From NCBI GenBank assembly GCA_025934545.1, contig JAICXV010000173.1, positions 1-5,881 of the forward strand: a DNA stretch of 5,881 nt, written 5' to 3'. This document shows positions 1 through 5,881 of this stretch, piece by piece (within the stretch, counting starts at the first letter, position 1; the number at the start of each line of letters is the position of its first letter). A program made the position numbers and the translations under genes. Under the pieces are notes generated by a model, which did no database searches, had not been told where the DNA came from, and worked only from the letters and a program-made list of their open reading frames with translations. The stretch comes from Verrucomicrobiia bacterium (GTDB lineage Bacteria; Verrucomicrobiota; Verrucomicrobiia; Limisphaerales; Palsa-1400).

Positions 1-402
1 GAAAAACCGAAGATGCCCAAGAGCCATTTCGCGGTGCCCGGACTCTACATCTACGACAACGATGTGATTGATATCACGCGCAACTTGAAACCGTCGGCTC
101 GGGGCGAGTTGGAAATCACGGATATCAATGTTGAATACTTAAACCGCAAGCAACTTCGCGTGCATCGGTTAAGTCGCGGTTTCGCATGGCTCGATGCCGG
201 CACGAGCAGCAGCTTGCACGAGGCGTCGGCATACGTGCAAACCATCGAGAAACGGCAGGGGATTAAAATCGGTTGTCCCGAAGAAGCGGCATTCCGGCAG
301 GGCTTCATCGCCTTGGAACAACTGGACGCTATCGCAACGCAGATGCCGAAGTGCGAGTATCGCGAGTATCTTTGCGGAATTGTTAAAGACGCCAAGCGAT
401 AG
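1..402 (+). CDS. rmlA: Glucose-1-phosphate thymidylyltransferase, C-terminal part (5' end outside window)
   Basis: This enzyme joins glucose-1-phosphate and dTTP to make dTDP-glucose and pyrophosphate, the first step of dTDP-L-rhamnose and related sugar synthesis, in the cytoplasm. The frame is open from base 1 (EKPK, then an internal Met at base 13), so the ATG at 13 is not the true start. Visible landmarks match the family: the EKPK motif at the edge, a stretch resembling the usual YAVTGLYFYD (here FAVPGLYIYD), KPSARGELEITDIN, RGFAWLDAGT with the Asp at bases 193-195 that corresponds to the family's C-terminal metal-binding Asp, ETIEKRQG-like and CPEE motifs. About 133 residues are visible; full-length proteins are roughly 290, so about the first 160 residues are missing. 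One small departure is DAGT where DTGT is common. It converges on the minus-strand cluster with 8 bases between stop codons. Other dTDP-sugar genes are presumably upstream, outside the window. Family assignment is firm; the exact paralogue (RmlA versus RffH type) cannot be settled here. Confidence 0.95.
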   Translation, partial: EKPKMPKSHFAVPGLYIYDNDVIDITRNLKPSARGELEITDINVEYLNRKQLRVHRLSRGFAWLDAGTSSSLHEASAYVQTIEKRQGIKIGCPEEAAFRQGFIALEQLDAIATQMPKCEYREYLCGIVKDAKR

Positions 403-412
403 CTTAGGCGTT
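388..412. terminator. Hairpin at convergent gene ends, possible bidirectional terminator
   Basis: Bases 388-397 (GACGCCAAGC) can pair with 402-412 (GCTTAGGCGTT) around a GATA tetraloop, giving about 10 base pairs with one bulged A (406) and one G-U pair at the base. It covers the stop codon of the rmlA fragment (400-402) and touches the stop of the converging gene (411-413). On the + strand it is followed by AATTCAATTTGT and on the - strand by TTTAACAATT, both only moderately T-rich, so a classical intrinsic terminator is plausible but not strong in either direction. The pairing is seen in the sequence; the termination role is inferred from its place between convergent genes. Confidence 0.45.
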
Positions 413-1967
413 AATTCAATTTGTCGGCTGCGGCACGCATTGCTTTCAACAAACGCGGCACGAACGATTCGGTTCGAGCTAAATTATTGTGCACCCGGTC
501 GTAGGGAGGTGCAGAAGGGTTTGGATCGGTTGAGGAAATTTCGTAGCCGGATTCATGCAAGCACGAAGTAATCCCCGAATCGTTCAGTTTCAAAAGAGCA
601 GTGCCCGCGCGACCTAATGACCAGACATTCTCGTAACCATGCGCGTGTTGCCACGCTTCGGCTGCAGCGACGAATTTCTTGAAAGGCTCTTTTATTGGCT
701 CACTTCGCTCCGAAGCGGTAGCGAACAATTGCAAGGCCGACTGGTATTGCAGCATCAGAACGAGATCGTTGATGAACCGGTGCCCATCCCCGAACAATAG
801 TCCGCGCAATGGACCCGGCGAGAGTTGTGACTGGTTCAACTTAGCGAGGTGATCTGCAACATGCGATATTTCTGCGGGATCATTTGACCCAAGAGCTTTC
901 CATCCTTCGAAAATATCCCTGCCGTGGCCGACAATGAGTTGGTCGGCGAAATCGACGTAGTCGGAATCGGAAACGGGTCTGCCAAGAGCGCCTCTGACAA
1001 ATGCAAATGTGTTCGGCAACTGCACACAATGTGTCTGGGCATTGCCCATCACGCCACGTGGCCCGGGAAGTTGTCCACCTTCGTAGGCGCGGCGAGTGTG
1101 TTCAGGGCCGAAGTTTGTGAGAGGAAAGCTAGGTTCGCCTTCGATTCGTCCGTAATTGAAGCTGATAACTTTGTCTGCGATGCCAAGTTCTTTGGCATAC
1201 GTGTATCCATTGGCTATAACCCAAGGTTCGGGATTCAGTTCTTTCAATCGCCGCAAACAATCCAAGTGTTCAGCGTCGGAACCGAGGGCGAATTTACCTG
1301 TGGAATAGAACCGCCCGTAAGCCTCCCAACCGGCGTGCATCCAGTAAACTAATTCGATGCCGGGTCGCAGGTGGTCGAGCATCTTGCGGTGTGCCCCTAA
1401 TAAGTTGACGAATTCCTGATTGGATGAGCCGGGATATCCACCGGGATCGCTGTCGATGATGGCCACTCCATCGGCCTCTTTAAGTGGGCGCATCAATTTC
1501 TCGCGCCAACGCATTAGTTTATCCATCGCTTTCGCATCGGCTGGATTGATCCGCGTGTCGCAATAGAAGAAGTGTCGTTTTTCGAAAGTTGCTTTCGCGG
1601 CTTCTTTGTTGTCGGCGGCGACATTGGGACACAAACAAATGAACACGCGCATGTGTAATTCTTTGTGCAATATGTCTATCACCTTGCCGGTTTTCTTCAG
1701 GCTCGCCTTGTCGCTGGCGGTGAGCGGATCGGGCATCGTCTCAAGAACGGGCCAGATGAGAACGGTGTTGTAACCGAGTCGTTGCAGCCCCTGGCAATAA
1801 CCGCGCCAATCATCGACAGTCCATGTTCGGGCGCAGTAGGGATGATTGTAAGGCCAGTGTTGATGGACGTACATGCCGATAATGGCATTTGTGTCATCGG
1901 CGGCAGCCGGCGTGACAAATGCCGCGATAAACAGGAGGAAAGAAATTATTAACCGCGCTCGAATCAT
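411..1967 (-). CDS. Secreted TIM-barrel protein, glycoside-hydrolase-like, family not recognised
   Basis: A 518-residue exported protein of unassigned function. The N-terminus is a clear signal peptide: RAR, a hydrophobic core (about residues 6-19), then TPAAA-DD with likely cleavage after Ala23. The mature part alternates predicted beta strands and helices as in a TIM barrel: GMYVHQHWPY (31-40), YNTVLIWPV (66-74), MRVFICLCPN (106-115), DGVAIIDSDPGGYPGS (166-181), ELVYWMHAGWEA (205-216), PWVIANGY (248-255) and KVISFNYG (266-273). Asp172 and Asp174 at a strand end, His211, Trp214 and Glu216 are candidates for an active site in this kind of fold, but I cannot match them to a named family. The region after about residue 330 looks mainly helical. 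The ATG is chosen because it starts the signal peptide and overlaps the previous gene's stop by one base (TGATG). No good Shine-Dalgarno sequence lies upstream, so translation is probably coupled to the upstream gene. A sugar hydrolase or sugar-binding role is an inference from fold appearance only. Confidence 0.85.
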   Translation of the reverse strand: MIRARLIISFLLFIAAFVTPAAADDTNAIIGMYVHQHWPYNHPYCARTWTVDDWRGYCQGLQRLGYNTVLIWPVLETMPDPLTASDKASLKKTGKVIDILHKELHMRVFICLCPNVAADNKEAAKATFEKRHFFYCDTRINPADAKAMDKLMRWREKLMRPLKEADGVAIIDSDPGGYPGSSNQEFVNLLGAHRKMLDHLRPGIELVYWMHAGWEAYGRFYSTGKFALGSDAEHLDCLRRLKELNPEPWVIANGYTYAKELGIADKVISFNYGRIEGEPSFPLTNFGPEHTRRAYEGGQLPGPRGVMGNAQTHCVQLPNTFAFVRGALGRPVSDSDYVDFADQLIVGHGRDIFEGWKALGSNDPAEISHVADHLAKLNQSQLSPGPLRGLLFGDGHRFINDLVLMLQYQSALQLFATASERSEPIKEPFKKFVAAAEAWQHAHGYENVWSLGRAGTALLKLNDSGITSCLHESGYEISSTDPNPSAPPYDRVHNNLARTESFVPRLLKAMRAAADKLN

Positions 1968-2596
1968 CAGTTTTGCGCTTGGGTATGTTCGACCAGTCGA
2001 ACGGCAACGAATTCTTTTGCGAGTGACGCCAGAGGCTCAGTGTTTTTTCCGTCTCCCAATGGATCCTTGATGAGGTAATCGGCCCCGTCTCGTCCCACGA
2101 TCAGAACCCAATGTTGCGCACCGGAACTCAACAGAACCTTCACCATGCACGGATTTCCATTGGCGAGAGCTGAGTCGATTGCATTGTACGTCGGATGCTT
2201 GAGAACGTTCACCTTTACCGTGCCTTTGGTGATGGTTTCAATTGCGCCCCACTTGATCCACCCTCGAAACGTGTAGCCGTTCTTGTCTTTCAGCGCCGCG
2301 TTCAGATGCGACGGGTTGAGATCAATGCCATGTTCGGCGAGGGCCATGCTTAGGCAGCAGAGTGTGCACCCGACTGCTCCCAAACTTTCGCCCGAACCCC
2401 CGACTTTTTCGGATGCCCAACGCGGATCGGTTTGAAGGAAAAACGGTGCCGTCTTGAGTGTCGCGCGTTTTGAGTTCGTAGGAGCTTTTGTGGACAGATG
2501 AATTTCGGCGTTACGGCCAGGCAAAATCCAGAAAACCACGACCGCAACTAGGCCCAAACAAACCAGCAGTGCGATTCGAATGGCTTTGCGGACCAT
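1967..2596 (-). CDS. Membrane-anchored C39-like peptidase family protein
   Basis: A 209-residue protein with one N-terminal hydrophobic segment (about residues 8-25, after a basic MVRKAIR start). It has no obvious signal-peptidase site, so it is most likely anchored in the inner membrane with its domain facing the periplasm. Residues about 50-200 resemble the stand-alone Peptidase_C39_2 type of papain-like fold: LQTDPRW (54-60) with Gln55 as possible oxyanion-hole residue, GAVGCTLCCLSMAL (73-86) with likely nucleophile Cys77, GAQHWVLIVG (159-168) with His162, and IKDPLGDG (176-183) with Asp178. The Cys-His-Asp order and spacing fit an active enzyme. There is no ABC-transporter part, unlike bacteriocin-processing C39 exporters. 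Two further cysteines (80, 81) follow the likely nucleophile. The start lies 3 bases after the stop of the upstream cytochrome gene; a G-rich stretch about 10 bases upstream (2607-2615) is only a weak ribosome binding site candidate. The substrate is unknown. Confidence 0.85.
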   Translation of the reverse strand: MVRKAIRIALLVCLGLVAVVVFWILPGRNAEIHLSTKAPTNSKRATLKTAPFFLQTDPRWASEKVGGSGESLGAVGCTLCCLSMALAEHGIDLNPSHLNAALKDKNGYTFRGWIKWGAIETITKGTVKVNVLKHPTYNAIDSALANGNPCMVKVLLSSGAQHWVLIVGRDGADYLIKDPLGDGKNTEPLASLAKEFVAVRLVEHTQAQN

Positions 2597-2599
2597 ATT

Positions 2600-5500
2600 C
2601 TATTGGCCGCCCCCGCCACGACGAATGAGGCGTTCTTGAGACGGGCGTTCGATTGGTTTTTCTGGTTCGGACGTAATGGCTAAAGGTTCTGCTAATGCTT
2701 TGCCATCGCGAGTCGCGAGCTTTCCTTCCGGGGCGATGATGTCGTCGACGGTGAAGATGTCGCCGGTTCGGTCACCAACGCGGTTGGTGGTGTTGACGTC
2801 CGAGAAATGTCGGTAGAACGATTGCATTTCGTCGACGTGGAAAGGGCGGGCGCCGCGCCGACCGAATACGACCGTTTGGTTTCCACTTTCGTCAACAACG
2901 CGGTCGCGATCGAGTCCGCGGGAGACTGCGACGGCCGGGCCTTTTGTTCGATATGTGGCAATCAACTTTGGATTCGGTTTCGGGCTGAAACCGGCGTGTT
3001 CGGCGACATTCTCGGGCGAGATCAGTTGAATGATGCGTAAGCCGTTTTTGCCATCGGCGACCAGGGCGAATTCCGATGCGCTGATCGAACCGATTTGCAA
3101 CGCGCGCGTGTCGTTCAACGCGCCGTTCGCGTTGTAGATCGTCTCGAGTTTCGGTGACGTTGGATTTTCAATATCCACGATGGCTAATCCTTCCGGGCCA
3201 TTTGCAACGTAGGCATAGGTGCGTGCAACATAAACGCGTCCGGCATGTTTCAGCGGGATCGATGCGTTGGTCAGAATTGGTTTGGTCGGTTCGGTGATAT
3301 CAACAATTTTCAAACCGTCGTCGTCCGAAATGAATGCATAGCGGAATTGAACGGCAATCGAACGCGGATTGTTGAAACCCGCCAACTCGCTGACCAGTTT
3401 TGGTTTGAGCGGATTGCTGACGTCGACGACTTCGAGGCCGCGCGTGCAAACGACGTAAAGATTGTTGCCGGCCATGTAAGCCTGCATTGCGCCCGTGAGT
3501 TTTCCTTCGGGGTTAAAACGGACGACGTTGTTTGTGTCATCGCGCAGAAAATTGTTCATGGGATCGCCGTCCACGAGTGTGCCGACCAACACATTGACCA
3601 AACCTTCTTCGCGATCGGTGACGTACACGAAACCGTAAATCAAACTGATCGGTTGCTCTTCATTTTCCGGCAGGCGCGTGCGCAACGGATCAATGCCGAG
3701 CGTGCTTGGCAGCGTAACGCTCGTTGCGTATTTCGTGCGAACCCAGGTGCGTTGTCCGAGTGGCGAGACGGGTGCCGTGACAATCCGTTCCGAGAATGCT
3801 TTGTTATCGATGTTGGCGACGTCGAAGACTTCGAATCCGTCAGGTCCGTTTGCGGTGTAGAGATATTCGCCGCGCAACGTTAAATCTAAAATTTCGCGCG
3901 CATGGTGATGATACGCTTCTTTCAATTGAGCTTTATTCTCCTCAACGTGCTTCTTGTAATTGTCAGGATAGGCGAGCTTTTGCAGATGACTGCCAATGGC
4001 GGCTTGTGGTTCGTCCTGTTCCGTCCACACGACAGCGTCCAGACCTTCTTTGCCTTCGCCAACGTAAGCGTAGCGTCCGAAAAAATTCACCGTGCCGGTG
4101 CCGAAGCCAAGCAACTGCGTCATCCACGCGTTGTTGTCGTTCTTGTTGGAAAGATGGCAATCGGTGCAATTCTTCGTCGTGCCCACACTGCTGGTCGTGT
4201 GCGGAAAATGCGGATTCACCGCTTGTCCGCTGTAGCCTTCGGCTGAAACGGTTTGTTGCTGTGAATAGATCCATTCGCGGTTGGAGTTTTGCGAGCTAAC
4301 GAGGACTGCGCTGGATGAGCGAAGGACGGCGAGCCGGTGATCTTTGTAAGTCGCATCTTTGCCGAGCATGAAGACGTCGTCACGGAGCACTTGCGGGTTG
4401 TATGAAGTGTAATTGCGCGTGGTAGCGCCTTCGTATTTGTTCGCGGCGACGCGTTGATTGGCTTTCATCGGCAGGTGACATCCGAAGCAGCTCGTGGCCC
4501 AGGACGTGTGACAAATCTGGCAACTGACATTGGAATTGTCGTGAGCGAGCGTGGACTTGCGCGTGCATTCATCGCCCTTTGGAACGTCGCCCCACGTTTT
4601 TCCATCGCGCCGGATTGTTTTCGCGTAGCGTGACTTCGGATTGTAGTGCGATGAAATGGGATCGATCGTGTCCATCGTCTGCGGCACTTCCCAACGAACA
4701 TCGGGAGTCATCATCGAGCGCTGATAAAGTTTTTTACCGCTCCAGGTAAAGCGCGGCCCCCACGGTGTCGCAGTCTTGGCGAGGTCGATTTTCCCTCCAT
4801 TTCCAGTGGTGACCAATGTCGGTCGTTTCTCCACTGTGCCGTGGCAATCGATGCACTCAATCGTTGTGGCGGCGCGTGCTTCGCCATAAAGGTTTCCGTT
4901 TCCATGAACATCCGTGTCAAAGTGGCAGTCGACACATTGCATTCCGTGAGCGAGGTGCGCGTCCTTCAAATGCACGGTTTTTTCGAACTTATGCGCGTCA
5001 TCCTGCGGAATAATTTTGTCGTCTAAATCGAGCAAGTTGCCTTTGCGATCGTGTTTGAAAACCGCGCGAAAGATCCAACCGTGGCCATGATAATCGGCGA
5101 ATTGAGTTTGCTTAAGCTTCGGGTTCATCTCCGCAACTTTTTCCAAGAAGTCCAAATCACCCCATAATCCGCGCGCTGCCGCTGCTTCTGGATTTTTGCG
5201 CAACGAGTCGAACATTTCCTTTTCGGTCGGGTTCTTCTGCTTTTTTGGATACATGAACTCGCCGTCTGTTTCCTGGTCCCACCACGTGTAGCCGAGATAC
5301 GGGTTCACGAATAAATTGCCCTGATGCATGTGACAGGTCATGCATTGGCTGGTCGGAATGGCGCGGGTGAACTGGTGTTTGATGGGATGGCCGCGCTCGT
5401 GTTTGGAAATCTGTTTGTCCGCCGTGAAACTCAGCCCCTGATTACCATACTTGCTATACCAACTGGATTGCGTCGGGGAACGATCGTTCGCGTAAACGAC

Positions 5501-5881
5501 ATGGCAAGCACTGCATCCGCTTGACCGGTAATCACCGGGATGTTCGTTGGAGCCCATAAAACCGAGCAGGGGATCGTGCAGCCGCGTTTTCTGCAGATTG
5601 AGGAAAACCGGATCGATTCGGTTCAATGTGCCGAGCCCGCGTTCCGAAAGCCGGCGCGCCGGTTTGCCTGGAGACTCTTCAGGGTTCGGGATGCCGAGCG
5701 CAGTTTGTTTTTCACCGCCTTTTTCGAAAATGCGCAGGATATTGCTCGGCTGGCCGATTTCAAACTTTGGCAACGGTTCAAGATACGGAAGGATGCCATG
5801 CAATCGTGTCTCTTCCGCGGTGACGGGCGTTGGGTTGTCCAGACGCAGCGGCGCGCCGTCCAAGCCGTAAGCCTGACCGTA
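2600..5881 (-). CDS. Multiheme cytochrome c / LVIVD-repeat beta-propeller fusion (5' end outside window)
   Basis: A very large redox protein; 1093 codons are visible and the frame runs open off the right edge (YGQAYG precedes the TTG at 5863), so the start and any signal peptide lie outside. Residues below are counted from that TTG. Seven CXXCH covalent heme motifs occur at 117, 174, 310, 337, 448, 459 and 566 (CSACH, CMTCH, CVDCH, CIDCH, CQICH, CFGCH, CTDCH). Many other histidines (for example 155, 159, 163, 259, 261, 298, 303, 306, 320, 441, 552, 555) could serve as second axial ligands. From about 595 to 950 come repeats of the form hydrophobic-YVANGPEGLAIVDIENP, typical of LVIVD-type propeller blades. 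A polar tail ends in RRGGGGQ. c-type heme attachment requires export, so it should be periplasmic, outer-membrane-associated or extracellular, and probably carries electrons. Partner and substrate are not evident. It is the first visible gene of a cluster with a C39-like protein and an exported TIM-barrel protein. The cytochrome nature is firm; the function is unknown. Confidence 0.93.
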   Translation of the reverse strand, partial: YGQAYGLDGAPLRLDNPTPVTAEETRLHGILPYLEPLPKFEIGQPSNILRIFEKGGEKQTALGIPNPEESPGKPARRLSERGLGTLNRIDPVFLNLQKTRLHDPLLGFMGSNEHPGDYRSSGCSACHVVYANDRSPTQSSWYSKYGNQGLSFTADKQISKHERGHPIKHQFTRAIPTSQCMTCHMHQGNLFVNPYLGYTWWDQETDGEFMYPKKQKNPTEKEMFDSLRKNPEAAAARGLWGDLDFLEKVAEMNPKLKQTQFADYHGHGWIFRAVFKHDRKGNLLDLDDKIIPQDDAHKFEKTVHLKDAHLAHGMQCVDCHFDTDVHGNGNLYGEARAATTIECIDCHGTVEKRPTLVTTGNGGKIDLAKTATPWGPRFTWSGKKLYQRSMMTPDVRWEVPQTMDTIDPISSHYNPKSRYAKTIRRDGKTWGDVPKGDECTRKSTLAHDNSNVSCQICHTSWATSCFGCHLPMKANQRVAANKYEGATTRNYTSYNPQVLRDDVFMLGKDATYKDHRLAVLRSSSAVLVSSQNSNREWIYSQQQTVSAEGYSGQAVNPHFPHTTSSVGTTKNCTDCHLSNKNDNNAWMTQLLGFGTGTVNFFGRYAYVGEGKEGLDAVVWTEQDEPQAAIGSHLQKLAYPDNYKKHVEENKAQLKEAYHHHAREILDLTLRGEYLYTANGPDGFEVFDVANIDNKAFSERIVTAPVSPLGQRTWVRTKYATSVTLPSTLGIDPLRTRLPENEEQPISLIYGFVYVTDREEGLVNVLVGTLVDGDPMNNFLRDDTNNVVRFNPEGKLTGAMQAYMAGNNLYVVCTRGLEVVDVSNPLKPKLVSELAGFNNPRSIAVQFRYAFISDDDGLKIVDITEPTKPILTNASIPLKHAGRVYVARTYAYVANGPEGLAIVDIENPTSPKLETIYNANGALNDTRALQIGSISASEFALVADGKNGLRIIQLISPENVAEHAGFSPKPNPKLIATYRTKGPAVAVSRGLDRDRVVDESGNQTVVFGRRGARPFHVDEMQSFYRHFSDVNTTNRVGDRTGDIFTVDDIIAPEGKLATRDGKALAEPLAITSEPEKPIERPSQERLIRRGGGGQ
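3014..4081 (-). repeat. LVIVD-type beta-propeller repeats within the cytochrome fusion
   Basis: The encoded residues 595-950 hold degenerate protein repeats, not a nucleotide repeat. Candidate blades are: FFGRYAYVGEGKEGLDAVVW (594-613), LRGEYLYTANGPDGFEVFDV (663-682), IYGFVYVTDREEGLVNVLV (742-760), GNNLYVVCTRGLEVVDVSNP (799-818), FRYAFISDDDGLKIVDITEP (840-859), RTYAYVANGPEGLAIVDIEN (881-900) and SEFALVADGKNGLRIIQLIS (930-949). The middle and later ones fit the LVIVD repeat pattern best; the first and third are weaker and the first is separated by a helical, His-rich insert (621-658). Seven units would suit a closed seven-bladed propeller, but the count of blades is my reading. Confidence 0.75.
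4154..5515 (-). other. Seven-heme CXXCH domain of the fusion protein
   Basis: This part of the large gene encodes residues 117-570 and contains all seven CXXCH motifs. They fall as two well-spaced motifs (117, 174), then two close pairs (310/337 and 448/459), then a single motif (566). The 448/459 pair is very tight, with only six residues between the first His and the next Cys, the sort of spacing found where two hemes stack closely. The 135-residue gap between motifs two and three is rich in charged and aromatic residues and contains no heme motif. The spacing is read directly; heme stacking is inferred. Confidence 0.85.

Noticed and set aside
13..15. ATG as the start of the rmlA-like gene.
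   Set aside because: The frame is open upstream to base 1 and encodes the conserved EKPK motif there, and the protein would lack its nucleotide-binding N-terminal half. The gene is truncated by the window.
924..1352. A 142-codon open frame on the + strand.
   Set aside because: It is opposite the secreted TIM-barrel gene, whose signal peptide and fold pattern are convincing; the + strand translation has no signal, domain or start signal.
1933..1938. AGGAGG on the + strand resembling a ribosome binding site.
   Set aside because: No start codon follows at a suitable distance on the + strand; the bases are part of the signal-peptide coding region of the minus-strand gene.
2600..2620. GGGG at the cytochrome C-terminus as a double-glycine cleavage site for the adjacent C39-like protein.
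   Set aside because: Double-glycine cleavage by C39 peptidases removes N-terminal leaders; here the glycines are one residue from the C-terminus, so cleavage would release only a Gln. Coincidence is more likely.
3245..3883. A 212-codon open frame on the + strand.
   Set aside because: It lies wholly opposite the LVIVD repeats of the cytochrome gene, and its translation shows no recognisable domain. It is an antisense shadow of biased codon use.
4537..4569. Cys433 followed by a His (CTRKSTLAH) as an eighth heme site.
   Set aside because: It has a single Cys and no CXXCH or known variant spacing, so covalent c-heme attachment is not supported; the His could still be an axial ligand.
5861..5863. 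TTG as the start of the cytochrome gene.
   Set aside because: No signal peptide follows it and the frame stays open to the edge; a cytochrome c must be exported, so the real start is upstream.

Overview
The window looks like chromosomal DNA from a Gram-negative bacterium, most plausibly of the Planctomycetes-Verrucomicrobia group. This is an inference from gene content: a very large multiheme c-type cytochrome fused to LVIVD-type beta-propeller repeats, next to a secreted TIM-barrel hydrolase-like protein. No rRNA or other phylogenetic marker is present, so the assignment is tentative.

Layout. The left edge (1-402, + strand) holds the C-terminal part of a glucose-1-phosphate thymidylyltransferase (RmlA/RfbA), an enzyme of dTDP-sugar synthesis. 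Eight bases later, and converging on it, is the end of a tightly packed minus-strand cluster that fills the rest of the window. In transcription order it contains: (i) a giant cytochrome/beta-propeller protein (5881-2600, its 5' end beyond the right edge) with seven CXXCH heme-binding motifs followed by about seven propeller-like repeats; (ii) a membrane-anchored C39-like cysteine peptidase-fold protein (2596-1967); and (iii) a 518-residue secreted protein with a signal peptide and a TIM-barrel glycoside-hydrolase-like appearance but no family I can name (1967-411). The first two are 3 bases apart and the last two overlap by one base (TGATG), so they are very probably one transcript. A hairpin covering both stop codons at the convergent junction (388-412) may act as a two-way terminator.

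How the genes may work together. All three minus-strand products are predicted to act outside the cytoplasm: an electron-carrying or redox surface/periplasmic protein, an anchored peptidase-like protein facing the periplasm, and an exported hydrolase-like protein. Their packing suggests a shared task, but the sequence does not show which one. The rmlA fragment belongs to a separate, convergent unit. No mobile elements, RNA genes or CRISPR arrays were seen, and there is no gene-free stretch longer than 8 bases.
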